From: Ceratorhiza oryzae-sativae
Lineage: Eukaryota > Basidiomycota > Agaricomycetes > Cantharellales > Ceratobasidiaceae
Length of the DNA: 64,000 nucleotides
Direction of reading: 5' to 3'
NCBI GenBank assembly: GCA_030998015.1
Contig: JARWMV010000249.1
Span: 310,001 to 374,000 of the forward strand
Position numbers and translations under genes: made by a program. Below, piece after piece: positions 1 through 11,884 of the stretch. The stretch's first letter is position 1. Each line of letters begins with the position of its first letter. The notes under the pieces were generated by a model. It saw only the letters and a list, made by a program, of their open reading frames with translations, made no database searches and was not told the DNA's origin.

Positions 1-1048
1 TGCTCACAACCACACAATCAAACTGCTAGGAGTCCACTTTGCGAACATACCAAGAAATGTCAATGTGATCTTACCAGGTGACTTCAACAGACACCACCCA
101 CACCAGGACACACTCAGGAACAAGCACCTTTTCACAGATTTGAGATTAGAGGCTGCCAAAAAGTTACTCAAAGTAATTGTGGATAAAGACCTTGTGATGA
201 CACACCAGGTGGGATGCCTACCCATCAGCTGTACACTACTCAAAATCCCTCTAGGTCAGACAATGTATTCATCTTGTTCAGACTAGCAGAAGACATCAAA
301 CTCTGCAAAGCCATGAGGGCACCAAGAATCTCATCCACTGACAGTCTGTCCATCCACACAGTGATCAATCTTACATGCAAAAAAGCAAAAACAGAAACAA
401 GGGGAAATTTCCCAAAGACAAACTGGGATGAGTTTATAGAAAAACTTGAAGCAAGAACTGATCCACTACCCACAGGAACAATCACATTGATCAGGAAATT
501 CAACAGACAACTTGAAACCCTGATGACAGCAATACAGACAAAATTTCAAGAAGTGGTGCCTACTGTGAGACAAAGCCTGCACACACAGAGATGGTGGTCA
601 CCAGAAATCACATGACTCTGGAAAGAGAAGAACCAGCTGAGTAGACTCATCCATTGATATGACTACAAGAACAGACACCCCATTCACTAGCAACTTAAGG
701 AGACAGAAAAGGACTTCAGAAATGTGCTGAAGGAGTCACAAAGACACTACTGGAACAAATTTATTGACACAGTGGAAGCAGACAACTTATGGGGAGCATG
801 CCACTGCCTAACAGGTCCCAGTGGAGATGGAGGTACAACCAGGGTCCCCAAACTGGTCATAGACAAACTGGGAGGAGGCCAGTAAAAATGTGAGTCAAAC
901 AAGGATAAAGGGTGGGCCTGCTTTGGCACTCTCTTCCCTGGACTGGCAGACTGCAACACCCTAGGAGATGAGGAATACACCAACAACATAGAATCATTTT
1001 GCAGGGTGATAGCTGCACAACTACACTGTGTACTGGCTAGGCTCCAGC
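1..1048 (+). pseudogene. LINE endonuclease region, decayed
   Basis: This is the 5' part of a non-LTR retrotransposon, cut by the window edge. The translation shows GDFNRHHPHQD near position 77, the usual catalytic GDFN-HHP motif of LINE APE-type endonucleases. It is followed by THQ and RSDNVFI, matching the C-terminal part of that domain. After about 615 the frame is broken by stops, but the linker between endonuclease and RT is still readable (WWSPEIT, HYWNKFIDTVEADNLW). The element resumes at 2891 after an LTR-B insertion. The encoded protein would nick target DNA and prime reverse transcription; this copy has several stops and frame changes and cannot be functional. LINE identity is secure, the clade is not. 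Confidence 0.8.
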
Positions 1049-2890
1049 TGTCATGGCCTAGACCATGAGCACAAATTTATCCAAATTTAATATGATTTAT
1101 TTTACCTCTACTTTTCTGCTTTATGGACAAGTCCTGTTTATTCAGATATATACATAGAATAATTGACCAAGTCACATGACCTTGTTGTTGTTGACCATTG
1201 TTGATGTGTTCCAGAATATTCTGTTGACATGGCACTGTTACAGGTCAGAGTACACCAGAATATCTAGAGCTTAAGAAAATGTAGGTATGTTAGTATACAC
1301 TAATCATACTCAATACTTCTTAGACTAGAGTAGGAAGGCTCAAAGTAGTTGCAATGCAATCAAGTAACACTCAAGGTAGTCTTAATCTTTCACAGTGTAA
1401 ACTGACTAATTTATAGGTATAAAGAGCAAGACTACTATGGTCAGGTTCCCTTAGATATCTTAAATGTAGTTCAGCCCTAGTCACTTGGACTAACTGATAC
1501 TAATCTTAATACTAGACTTAAGTGATAGCTTATAGGATAGATGGTGGGCTGCCTAATGCATGTACTTCCACAGCTACAGGTACTTAGATTTCCTCTAATA
1601 GCTGGTACTTAATGTCATGCTCAATCAGGCAATATTGTATCCTTATATATCTCTGTATATAAGATACAATGAATCAGACAATATATAGCTAATATGGTAC
1701 TTTATTCCTCAGTACTAGTTATATAAGAAATCACACACAGACAAGAGAAATAGAAAGAGAAAAGAAACCAATAACCAGTCTGGGTTGAGTAGTGGAGGGA
1801 AGGGTGGTCTGGAAGGGCCTGAGAGGAGGTCCTTTTATACCCTGAGGAGGGCATTCCAGAGCCAAAATAGATGCATGCATGCCAGTGCAATCATCAAAAG
1901 AGGGTACTGCTATACTTGGGGTACACCCTAGCCCAGTATAGGATAAGAGAGTAAAGACAGGGTGTGGATTGAAGGCATTGATGCATCTGAGACCTGCTAT
2001 TGGCTTGTAGATCATATTATCATAGTATATACATGTAATGAACAGAGGCTACATCTCAGTGAGTCATAAAGTGAGTCAGAGAAGCTTCTGGATCAATTTG
2101 GAAGGCTCTCCTGACTCACTGGAGTCATTAGATCTTGATTGATGGTCCAGTAAGATTCTCATGATCTTTGGGCCATTCAGGCACAAGGATCTGGTGGATT
2201 GCAACAATCTTCAGGCAGCAGATACTGCCAAAGATTTGTTATCGATAGGGCATAAGATCCCTTTGATAGCATAAGCGTTTGCCAAGATATAAGTGGTGCA
2301 ATGTTGTAATCAATATCTCCTGATAAGAGGAAATATCACAACCTCTATATCTCTCTGAGTTCTTAAGATAAAATCACGATAAAATATGCGTTGGAAAGAG
2401 GAGATTTTTTACTATTTAATGGAATGGAAAACAGTACAGTTTGGAGTGCATACAAATTCAAGTATTTCACAAATTAATTACAGAGGCATTGCTTGAGGTT
2501 TGCAGAGCAGACTAAATTAATATAAAAATGTTAGTGATCCATAACAGGCACCATTTCTGTTGTTTTACAATTTACATAGGCTTCCTATTTCATATGTACT
2601 GCCTCACTATTGAATATATAAGGGAGAGTCTGAGAGCCTTAAGCCTCAGAACTTGACCTCCTGTCAATCATCCCTTCTACCTGAGTTGGTCACTAAGCCA
2701 CTTAGTATTTGCCCAGTGCTCTTAAGCACAAGTGCACTTCTGAATCCCCTCTGTGTGTTGTTGCAACCTATCCCTTCACTGCATGTCCCCCTCTAGGTGT
2801 TGCAGCCTTTGATCCTCAGTGTTACAGCCCTTGGATCTGCCATTGCCTCATAATTGTTTGGCATTGTTGTTCAGGTTGTTGGCTCTGACA
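1049..2890 (+). repeat. LTR-B solo LTR, copy 1 (interrupted)
   Basis: This solo LTR starts TGTCATGGCC and ends GGCTCTGACA, flanked by the 5-bp duplication ccagc (1044-1048 and 2891-2895). Without the LTR-A copy inside it, it is about 526 bp. It shares a promoter-like block (gaatatataagggagagtc) and most of its length with copy 2 at 14704-15250. Removing it and one ccagc rejoins the LINE. The TATA-like block places its sense strand on plus. Confidence 0.85.
1236..2546 (-). repeat. Solo LTR-A, copy A1
   Basis: This 1311-bp solo LTR runs from TGTTACAGGTC to GATCCATAACA with 5-bp duplication ggcac (1231-1235 and 2547-2551). Read on minus it begins TGTTATGGATC and contains a TATAAAA box followed by AATAAA, which fixes the sense strand. 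It is the same family as the LTRs of the full element at 24767-40706. It is inserted in LTR-B. CpGs of the young copy are TG or CA here, so it is an old copy. Confidence 0.92.
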
Positions 2891-3541
2891 CCAGCCATAC
2901 AAAGTACCCAGGCCAGAAGGAATCCCCAACTGTGTCTATATCAACTGTGCAGATATCCTCATCCTATGGCCAGTTCCCATCTAACAAGCCACTTTCACCC
3001 TCAATACTATTGGCAGGCATGGCAAGAGTTGATCACTGTAGTCTTGCAAAAAACCAGAAAACCAGAATACTTGAAACCAAAAGCTTACAGACCTATTGTG
3101 CTCTTGAATGTAATCTCCAAACTGCTATTAGCCTGTGTGGCAGAGGAGCTGAACAGAATAGCAGAAAAGTGGAACCTTGGATTAGAGCATCACATTGGAG
3201 GAAGGCAAGGTTGCACAACCTTGGACTCTATGCACACCCTGACTTTGTTCATCAAAAACACCTGGCATAATGGAGGTGTGGTGGCAGGACTCTTCCACAA
3301 TGTATATGGTGCCCTCCCAAATGCAAGCCCTGCAATGCTAGCACATAACATACTAAGGAGCAGAATACCTGAATAATACATCACCTGGATGGAAAGAAAA
3401 CTTACAGGCCACACAACAGCACTGAAATTTGACAACTACAACTCAAAAAGGTTTGAGATAAAGCATGGAATTGATCAAGGCTGATCATTGTCTTGCATCT
3501 TCTACATCTTCTATAATAGCAACCTCATCAGAGTGGCAAGA
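2891..3541 (+). pseudogene. LINE reverse transcriptase, N-terminal half
   Basis: This continues the LINE after LTR-B. The translation reads KAYRPIVLLNVISKLL, then GGRQGCTTLDSMHTL, then a degraded form of the catalytic motif A (LFHNVYGALPNAS, where LDVSGAFPN-type sequence is usual), then GIDQG*SLSCIFYIFYNSNLI. These are ordered RT motifs of LINE elements. The aspartate of motif A reads N, and a stop lies in the GxxQG-PLS motif. The next piece starts at 3923 beyond LTR-C. It would have been the target-primed reverse transcriptase and is now dead. Confidence 0.8.
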
Positions 3542-3917
3542 TGTCACGAACTGACATGCATATATCCACTCTATAATATTTTCTTGATTTATTACATTTT
3601 ATGAGATCATCTTCAAAACATACTTGCCTTTTATGGTATATCTGTGTCATGTGATTCAGGGGATGTTCCAGGCTGGTAACCAAGATGTATTTCAACTCTG
3701 ATGTGAAATTCTGCAGTTCCGCAGTTGCTTCTACTGCTTCTATCTCTTATCAGTTGTGACTCACTGTACAGACTTGTTTGTTATGATGTGGCTTGTACTA
3801 TGTATATAAACTGGGTCAAGTTTGCAGAGGACTCCTCAAGAACTTGACCTCTCATCAAATACAAGTTCTTTTCTTTGCTTACCATTTTCCTCGTTGCCTG
3901 ACTTGTCGCCATTGACA
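3542..3917 (+). repeat. LTR-C solo LTR, copy 1
   Basis: This 376-bp solo LTR runs from TGTCACGAACTGAC to CGCCATTGACA, with 5-bp duplication caaga at 3537-3541 and 3918-3922. A TATA-like block (gtatataaactggg) lies near 3800 on plus. A second copy of the same length lies at 5612-5987 in opposite orientation. It splits the LINE RT. Confidence 0.92.
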
Positions 3918-3922
3918 CAAGA

Positions 3923-4250
3923 GCTCAAATGGGACAAGGCAAGTGGGAGGAGCTAGCAGTTGGATACATTGACAATATTGCTCTCCTTGTCATGGCAATC
4001 ACAATGGAGGAAGCCAAACAGAAGCTGATGAGTATGATGCAAGGGAAGGCAGAGCACTGGTGTGGGTGGAGACACACTCCTCAGAGTTTGCTCTAGAGAA
4101 GACAGTGCTGGTTGGATTCACAGAGGGTAGGCAGAAGAAGCCAAAAGCCAATTCAAATGGGGGGGACACTGGTCAAACCAGTTAGATTGCACTGCTTCCT
4201 CAGTGTTGTCTTTGATGAAGAGCTGTGATGGGGAGAACATCATGCATCAT
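3923..4250 (+). pseudogene. LINE reverse transcriptase, C-terminal part
   Basis: This is the last readable LINE segment. It holds GYIDNIALLVMAITMEEAKQKL, in which YIDN stands where RTs have the catalytic YxDD, so the second aspartate is lost. Further on, GGTLVKPVRLHCFLSVVFDEEL*WGEH matches the thumb/connection part of LINE RTs, with TGA where Arg is expected. No RNase H domain, poly-A tail or simple-repeat tail could be seen after it, so the 3' end is undefined. Confidence 0.75.
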
Positions 4251-4789
4251 AAGCCACCCTCAGCCTCACTCCCATACTTTCTTTCTTGGCCAGACCTTAC
4301 TCAAACACCTGCCTTTGCTGTGCCTGGCTGGAACTTGGTCTATTATTAGGGCCAGCACCACCTTGCAGCCACCCTCTTATGGCATAGCAACACAGGCTCA
4401 AGGCAGTGCTTGGCTGTGCATCTCCATGAAACTTTTCTTCCTCTTCTTCCTTCCTGTCACCTTGACTATGTATTGCAGTGCTTGGCTGTGCATAACTGGT
4501 GTACAGCCGCACATGTAGCTATAGTATAAATACAGCCAAGCCAGCTGGTGAACACCAGCTTGCTCTCAAACCTGGCAACACCCCTTCTACTCCTGGGTCT
4601 CACCTCTGAGTCCCTTGTGACCACCATCTGTAGAGATTGCTTAAGCCAGCCTTAGCATGTCTAACCACCCACCTACTGAGGCAGTGCAAACCTATGCAGC
4701 TATCCACAAGTCACTAAGCTGCATGCTTGAGTGACACATACATCATTCCCACTTCAAGACCTACTTAGTGACACCTAAGTGGTGTGACA
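4251..4789. other. Unassigned sequence with gag-like fragment
   Basis: No complete gene is visible. A TATA-like stretch (tagtataaatacagcc) lies near 4525. A short open frame starting at the ATG near 4657 (MSNHPPTEAVQTYAAIHKSL) has a stop after about 25 codons. The same frame seems to continue across the Copia insertion (duplication accct) into 14396 onwards (CDNPTQGIKHQTC). This could be the start of a gag of another element, but I recognise no domain. Confidence 0.35.
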
Positions 4790-4794
4790 ACCCT

Positions 4795-4931
4795 TGTTGA
4801 AGATACACAGTAGGAGCTGATAGATGGTATGGATATTTGATGTACAGAGTGCCTAGCATATATACACATTAGAACAATAAGGTGGGCATACAAGCAAAGG
4901 GGGAATACAAGTAACTACAGGGATACTGTGG
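4795..4931 (+). repeat. Copia 5' LTR, incomplete
   Basis: This segment begins TGTTGAAGATACACAG directly after the duplication accct and matches 14189-14322 of the 3' end with scattered substitutions. After 4931 the similarity stops, so the last 60-70 bp of the LTR seen at the 3' end are missing, as is a recognisable primer-binding site. The gag reading frame begins only about 10 bases later, which suggests a deletion at the LTR/internal junction. Confidence 0.6.
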
Positions 4932-4941
4932 CAATGCTATG

Positions 4942-5606
4942 ATGACATTGCCACTGCCCACTGCTGCTACTGCCAAAGTTTTGGTGTCAGTCAGGTCTGG
5001 CATGTACAAAATCAACAAACTTACTGGCCAGGATAATTATATTGTCTGGCACATGCAAATGGTTGACATTCTAGTTGATTGCAACCTATATGACTACATT
5101 GGTGGAACATCCTAAACCAGACTCTAGTGACACCCAATGGATGTCAAATGACCAAAAAGCACTTAGAGCAATTCATTTACACTGCTCTGATGCTATATCC
5201 ATCCACTCATCCAACTCAACTCATTGAAGGAGTGCTGGGACTACCTTTACTTGCTCTACAAATCTTTGTCCCTACTAGGCCTTGTATCTGCTCAAAACCA
5301 CTTTTATCACACTATTATGCAAGACAATCAGTCACTAGAAGAACATGTGTGTGACTTATGCATTGTGATGGACAAACATACTGTATTAGGCAAGACCTTG
5401 AATGAGCTCAATTATACTCTACAGGTCATCAGATTGCTTCCCATCACCTGGCAATTATTCATTGGCACTATATCCTGGTGCATAAATTGTTCTAAGCCAG
5501 ATGAGTGCAACAAGTATGTGTCTGACTTACTTGCTTGCCTAATTGATGAAGAGTGGCATAAACAGGGCACCATGACCAGTTGTGATGTTACCTTGTTCTC
5601 CAAATG
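4942..5606 (+). pseudogene. Copia gag, N-terminal part
   Basis: The frame reads SGMYKINKLTGQDNYIVWHMQMVDIL, which is the typical Copia gag start (KL-G-NY-W...M). After a stop and a frame change come SAQNHFYHTIMQDNQSLEEHV and LPITWQLFIGTIS, matching the UBN2-type gag core. The protein would form the virus-like particle in the cytoplasm. The reading frame is broken near 5115 and is cut by LTR-C at 5612. Confidence 0.75.
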
Positions 5607-5611
5607 ATCCC

Positions 5612-5987
5612 TGTTGATGACAACAAGTCAGGCAACAAGGAAAATAGTAAGAAAGTAAGAGAACTTGTATTCGATGAGCAGTCAAGTTCTTGAGGAGTCC
5701 TCTGCAAACTTGACCCAGTTTATATACATAGTACAAGCCACATCATAACAAACAAGTCTGTACAGTGAGTCACAACTGATAAGAGATAGAAGCAGTAGAA
5801 GCGACTGCGGAACTGTGGAATTTCACATCAAAGTTGAAATACATCTTGGCTATCAGCCCAGAACCTCCCCTGAATCACATGACACAGATATACCATAAAA
5901 GGCAAGTATGTTTTGAAGATGATCTCATAAAATGTAATAAATCAAGAAAATATTATAGAGTGGATATATGTGTGTCAGTTTGTGACA
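5612..5987 (-). repeat. LTR-C solo LTR, copy 2
   Basis: This is a 376-bp copy of LTR-C in reverse orientation with 5-bp duplication atccc (5607-5611 and 5988-5992). It interrupts the Copia gag just before the zinc knuckle. It is the same length as copy 1 at 3542-3917 and differs from it mainly by point changes. Confidence 0.92.
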
Positions 5988-5992
5988 ATCCC

Positions 5993-6537
5993 CCAGTTGC
6001 ACAAACAAGTCCAACATCAAATGTCATAACTGCAAAAAGAAAGGCCATGTCAAGGCCAACTGCTGGGCTGAAGGGGGACTTACAAGCCAGGAGGAGGCTT
6101 TGGAAGTGTGGAGGGTAAGGGAAAGGGAAGAGTAATGATGCAAACACTGTTGTGGAAATTGCCTGCATGGCTTATAGCAATTTTGTTCCCTGAGGCACTT
6201 GGCTACTTGACAGTGTGATGTCTTTGTATGTAGTCTCTGATTGCACAAACTTTGCTACCTATACCCCCACACTGGATGCCATAGTTAATGGCATAGGTGG
6301 AGGTGCATCAATAGTCAGGCAAGGGGAAGTTGTTGTGGAGCTCATAGGACCAAAAGGCAAGCATATGATGCTGTGCCTAAACAATGTCACCCATGTGCCA
6401 AGTGTGCTGCATTACCTTGTCTCTGTTAGTAGAGTGACAAATGCTGGCATGATGCTGAAGGCTGGGCGCAGTGTGTTTGATATCCACAGCCCCAAGGGAG
6501 TGAATATTTGACGAGCAGTCAAGCAACACACTGGGGA
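5993..6537 (+). pseudogene. Copia gag zinc knuckle and protease
   Basis: Near 6021-6075 one frame reads KCHNCKKKGHVKANCW, a perfect CX2CX4HX4C zinc knuckle that binds the element RNA. About 150 bases on, the aspartic protease region reads LLDSVMSLYVVSD, followed by FATYTPT and NNVTHVPSVLHYLVSVSR, a standard Copia protease layout. The catalytic DSG is DSV here, so the protease would be dead. The two parts are in different frames. LTR-A begins immediately after, at 6543. Confidence 0.78.
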
Positions 6538-8024
6538 GCATGTGTTACAGGTCAGGGTACACTTGAATATCTAGAGCTTAAGCAAATGTAGATATGTTAG
6601 TATACACTCATCATACTCAATACTTCTTAGACTAGAGTAAGAAGGCTCAAAGTAGTTGCAATGCAATCAAGTAACACTCAAGGTAGTCTTAATCTTTCAC
6701 AGTGTAAACCAACTAATTTATAGGAATAAAGAGCAAGACTACTTTGGTCAGGTTCCCTTAGATATCTTAAATGTAGTTCAGCCCTAGTCACTTGGACTAA
6801 CTGATACTAATCTTAATACCAGACTTAAACAATAGCTTATAGGATTGATGGTGGGCTGCCTAATGTGTGTACTTCCTCAGGTACAGGTACTTAGATTTCC
6901 TCTAATAGCTGGTACTTAATGTCATGCTCAATCAGGCAATATTGTATCCTTATAATACAGTGGGCCACAAATCAAATGGGACATGTGACCATCTGACAGA
7001 GAATCATCTGTAAAAGATGAAGGATAGGCAATATCAGACACATGTATTAGTAGAATATATAGCTATATGCCATATGATTTCCCTGGCAAATTTTCAGGAC
7101 AACAGCTTGACTCTATGGCAAGATAATTTTTGGAGAAATTTTTGGCTGTCCCATTTGATTTGACAATTTGTACCTGCATGCTCATGCTGGGTAAAAACAG
7201 GCTAGCCTGCTCATTTCCTGGTCAATTTATCTAAAAAGAAATATGCCAGGCATCTTTTAAACACCATAAGAGTATGTTTTCAGAGTTTCAGCAAGTTGGG
7301 ATGCACTATTAGAAAGTTATAGGCTGTTGAAGATGCTAGGTTTGCATGCTCTCCCACCCCTTGTTTCACACTGATTTAGGCAGTTCATCTAATACAAATG
7401 ACATTAAGACATTCAATGATCATTTATAAGCTCTAAATGCACGAATGAAACCAGCTAAGAGGCACATACAGGAGTGGAAGTAGCTGGGATACATTTCCAT
7501 GCATACACCCAATGGAATAAACCAGTCATGCTGAGGGCAGGAGTTCAGCTGGAAGTCTAAAAGCTACATGGATTATAGTACCCCTGGGAGGGAATCTTTG
7601 TTCTAAGTTTCAAGGGGACAGGGCAAAGACAAGGAAAGTTACAGACCATGCAGTGCAAATTGTCTCCAATCTCATAGTAAATCTGATCAAAAAGTCCAAT
7701 TTTTGTACTGCATGGTCTGTAACTTTCCTTGTCTTTACCCTGTCCCCTTGAAACTTAGAACAAAGATTCCCTCCCAGGGGTACTATAATCCATGTAGCTT
7801 TTAGACTTCCAGCTGAACTCCTGCCCTCAGCATGACTGGTTTATTCCATTGGGTGTATGCATGGAAATGTATCCCAGCTACTTCCACTCCTGTATGTGCC
7901 TCTTAGCTGGTTTCATTCGTGCATTTAGAGCTTATAAATGATCATTGAATGTCTTAATGTCATTTGTATTAGATGAACTGCCTAAATCAGTGTGAAACAA
8001 GGGGTGGGAGAGCATGCAAACCTA

Positions 8025-9618
8025 CACTGGCTTGAATAAGTCTTGCCTCATGTGACAAGAAAAGCTTGCACTGCTCATTTCTCCTTGGCTAGCATAGATA
8101 TCGACTAGATGTAATAATAGATAATGTACAATAGGCTCTTGCGAATCTATCTGTAAAAAAAAACAAAATTACATGATGGGATTATGAGGAGTGGCATGTG
8201 TTCTGTTTGCGCATGCTTGAGGCAAGACTTATGCAGGCTGCATACACCTGATTCTTCTTCTGTTCTCCCACACTCATAAGCACTATAATCCCTTTGCCCT
8301 ACATTTGTCTAGAACACTAGCCATGGCACAGTTCACTACAGATGCCCAAAAGTCACAAATCTTGACGATGAAGAATCTTGGTATTGCAAGTAGCGTGGTT
8401 GCTCGCATTGTTGGTGTCGATCGTACTACTGTCAACCAAGTTTATTGACAATTTCTCAAACCATGTGCAACGTATCCCAAGGCCATTCGTACAGGTCGTC
8501 CATGCAGAATGACAGCCAGGGACAATTGCCTTGCCTTGATCAGGCTGTCCAAACTTTGTCATGGCAATGCCACTGAGCTACAGCGACAATACTTCCCTCA
8601 CCTCCACCCTGACACAATCTGTTGCCATCTTTGAGAACTAGGGCTTATGGCACGTCATCGTCAGCACGTTCCTTCCCTGACATATAAGCAAAGATCAGCT
8701 TGTCGTGGCTGGTCTGCCAAGCATATAAGTTGGGACACCTTGATGTGGGCCCGGGTCATCTTCTCTGATGAGTCAAAATTCAATGTATTCTCCTCTGATG
8801 GACTCAAATATATTTGGAGGCAACCTGGACAGGCGTATGATCCTCGATATACCAAAAAAACTGTCAAACATGGAGGTGGGAGTGTGATGGTGTGGGGGTG
8901 TATAACATGGAATGGAGTAGGCTGTCTCCATCGAATCGAAGGCATTATGAATGCTGTCATGTACACAGAGATATTGAAGGAGGAACTTCTGGGGACTCTG
9001 AAGGACCATAATCTCAAGCCATGTAGTGTCATCTTCCAGCGTGACAACAATCCAAAACATTGATCGCACTTGGTGTCCAACTGGCTCAAATCAAAACACA
9101 TCAAGGTACTTCCCTGGCCCTCGAACTCACTGGATATGAACATAATCAAACATGTATGGAGCTACTTGGATCACAAGGTGCGAAAATGGGCTGTTTGTCC
9201 ACGCAATGAGGATGAGTTGTGGGAGGCACTGAAGGAGGAGTGGAAGTGCATCGATGCCACTGCGATCCAGAATCTGTATTATTTGATGCCTCTCAGGGTG
9301 GCTGAGCTGCAAAATGCAAGGGGTGACAATACTCATTACTAGGTTAGACTGAATGTATGTGTACCATTCTGGAGGATTTATGCTTTCAATGCCAAATTGC
9401 ATTTACATGCAAAAGTCTTGCCTCAAGCATGCACAAACAGAACACGTGCCACTCCTCATAATCCCATTGTGTAATTTTGTTTTTTTTTACGGATAGATTC
9501 GCAAGAGCCTATTGTACATTATCTATTATTACATCTAGTTGATATCTATGCTAGCCGAGGAGAAATGAGCAGTGCAAGCTTTTCTTGTCATGTGAGGCAA
9601 GACTTATTTGAGCCAGTG
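8025..9618 (+). mobile_element. Tc1/mariner transposon
   Basis: This 1594-bp element is flanked by TA (8023-8024 and 9619-9620), with inverted repeats of about 200 bp (8025-8237 and 9404-9618) starting CACTGGCTTGAATAAG. It is inserted in the right arm of the foldback element: the sequence on both sides of TA joins to the exact complement of the left arm at 7330-7350. It contains one transposase pseudogene. Confidence 0.92.
8323..9342 (+). pseudogene. Tc1/mariner transposase
   Basis: A single frame of 340 codons starts at ATG 8323 (MAQFTTDAQKSQILTM). The N-terminal helix-turn-helix is readable (GIASSVVARIVGVDRTTVNQ), then a linker with TGRP (GRPC). The DDE part has FSDESKFN (first Asp), RDNNPKH (second Asp) and WPSNSLDMNIIKHVW. 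In the last motif Tc1 proteins have Glu before HVW; here it is Lys. Three in-frame TGA codons (8446, 8632, 9061) all sit where Arg fits the family, so each is CGA to TGA. It would cut and paste DNA at TA; this copy is inactive. Confidence 0.88.
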
Positions 9619-10897
9619 TAGCATCTTCAACAGCCTATAACTTTCTAATAGTGCATCCCAACTTGCTGAAACTCTGAAAACATACTCTTATGGTGTTTAA
9701 AAGATGCCTGGCATATTTCTTTTTAGATAAATTGACCAGGAAATGAGCAGGCTAGCCTGTTTTTACCCAGCATGAGCATGCAGGTACAAATTGTCAAATC
9801 AAATGGGACAGCCAAAAATTTCTCCAAAAAATTATCTTGCCATAGAGTCAAGCTGTTGTCCTGAAAATTTGCCAGGGAAATCATATGGCATATAGCTATA
9901 TATTCTACTAATACATGTGTCTGATATTGCCTATCCTTCATCTTTTACAGATGATTCTCTGTCAGATGGTCACATGTCCCATTTGATTTGTGGCCCACTG
10001 TAACTCTGTATATAAGATACAATGAATCAGACAGTATATAACTAATATGGTACTTTATTCCTCAGTACTAGTTATATAAGAAATCACACACAGACAAGAG
10101 AAATAGAAAGAGAAAGGAAACCAACAACTGGTCTGGGTTGAGTAAGAGGAGGGGTGGTCTGGAAGGGCCTGAGAGGAGGTCCTTTTATACCCTGAGGAGG
10201 GCATTCCAGAGCCCAATAGATACATACATGCCAGTGCAATCATCAAAAGAGGGTACTGCTATACTTGGGGTACACCCTAGCCCAGTATAGGATAAGAGAG
10301 TAAAGACAGGGTGTGGATCAATGGCATTGATGCATCTGAGACCTGCTATTGGCTTGTAGATTGTATTATCATAGTATATACATGTAATGAACAGAGGCTA
10401 CATCTCAGTGAGTCATGAAGTGAGTCAGAGAAGCTTCTGGATCAATTTGGAAGGCTCTCCTGACTCACTGGAGTCATTAGATCTTGATTGATGGTCCAGT
10501 AAGATTCTCATGATCTTTGGGCCATTCAGGCACAAGGATCTGGTGGATTGCAACAATCTTCAGGCAGCAGATACTGCCAAAGATTTGTTATCGATAGGGC
10601 ATAAGATCCCTTTGATAGCATAAGCGTTTGCCAAGATATAAGTGGTGCAATGTTGTAATCAATATCTCCTGATAAGAGGAAATATTGCAACCTCTATATC
10701 TCTCTGAGTTCTTAAGATAAAATTACAATAAAATATTCATTGAAAAGAGGAGAATTTTTACTATATAAGGGAACTCAAATAGTACAAATTCAGATGCATA
10801 AAAACTCATTTAAGTTTAAGAAAATTACAGGGGCATCACTTGAGGTTGGCAGAGCAGACTAAAATAATAGAAAATGTTAGTAATCCATAACAGCATG

Positions 10898-11850
10898 GCT
10901 GCCTGTACATCATAGTGCTAGAGGTTAAGTGCAGCAACACAGCCAACATTGCCCTGGTGGCAAGGACATGGGAGGAGTGGCATTGAGCATTGGGACACAC
11001 ATCAATGGAGACTCTCCAGGTGATGGTGAAGGAAGGGATGGTTGATGAGATGGGGCTTGGGGGGCCAGCACCCTGGGAGCACTTCTGTGAAGCCTGTTTG
11101 GAAAGAACACACAAAGTCACTCCATTCCTGAGTCAATCAGAGACTAAAGTGGAGAAGATAGGTGATCTTACAGTCTTGGATGTATGGGGATCAGCCCCGG
11201 TTGTGGCTATTGGTTGGTACAAGTACTATTTCTCCTTCACAGATGTAGCTACATGGTTTACAACACTTTATTTTATGCAAGACAAAACTGAAGTCCCCAA
11301 CCAGTACAAAGACTACATGGTGTTTATTTCTAACCTACACAATCACTGACTCTGCACTGTCTGATTTGATAACAGCCAAGATTACCTAAATGCACCCTTA
11401 TTAGCACATATTGCCTCCCAAGGGACCACCCACAAGACCACAGCCCCCCATCCATCCACCCAAAACAGCATCACTGAATGCCTGAACCATACAATTGTGG
11501 ATTGTGGCTGTGCCATGAGGCTAGCTGCCAGTCTCCCAAAGTATTTATGGGTTGAGGCATTCTGACACACTTGTTAGCTCAAAAACTGCAGACACCTGTG
11601 CTCTAGATGAGAAGAAAACCCCATATGAGATGATGCATAGCAAGAAGCCTGACCTAAGTGCTCTGCATGAGTTTGGGTCACTGTGCTGGGTCCTCAATCA
11701 GAGCAGAAACAATTCAAAATTGGATGTGAAGTCCTCTAAATGTACCTTTGTTGGTATTGATGTTGGTGGGAAAGCCTGGTGCTATTGGAGCCATTAGCAG
11801 TGGACAGTGCAGGTGTTGTGATATGTCAAGTTTCCACCTACACTGATAGC
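10898..11850 (+). pseudogene. Copia integrase
   Basis: This resumes the Copia pol after LTR-A. The frame starting near 10964 reads HTSMETLQVMVKEGMVDEM and then HFCEACLERTHKVTPF, the GAG-pre-integrase and HHCC zinc region. The core follows with DLTVLDVWGSAPVVAIGWYKYYFSFTDVATWF, in which D of LDVWG is the first catalytic residue. Near 11480-11560 the text reads NSITECLNHTIVD, matching the N-GxxE-xN part with the catalytic Glu. Frame changes and stops occur near 11347 and 11566. It would insert element cDNA into the genome; inactive here. Confidence 0.75.
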
Positions 11851-11884
11851 TAAAGAGCTGGATAGCAATGAGCCAGTTACACCT

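Larger units (their letters stand above)
6958..10000. mobile_element. Giant palindromic foldback element with TA duplication
   Basis: The element starts CAGTGGGCCACAAATC and ends with its complement, between TA dinucleotides (6956-6957 and 10001-10002). The left arm is 6958-7654 (697 bp). The right arm is 7707-8024 plus 9621-10000 (698 bp), split by the Tc1 element. Only about 52 bp lie between the arms. Apart from the Tc1 it encodes nothing. TA duplication and CAGTG ends point to mobilisation by a Tc1/mariner-type transposase. The arms are nearly identical over all stretches compared by eye. Confidence 0.88.
6543..10892 (-). repeat. Solo LTR-A, copy A2, carrying nested DNA transposons
   Basis: This LTR-A copy in minus orientation has 5-bp duplication gcatg (6538-6542 and 10893-10897). 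It is split at a TA dinucleotide by the foldback element 6958-10000. The two LTR halves together are about 1.3 kb, the normal LTR-A length. It lies between the Copia protease and integrase. Confidence 0.92.

Noticed and set aside
7344..8024. Inner palindrome as a second independent foldback element
   Set aside because: Left and right arms are continuous with the outer arms once the Tc1 element and one TA are removed, so there is one palindrome only.
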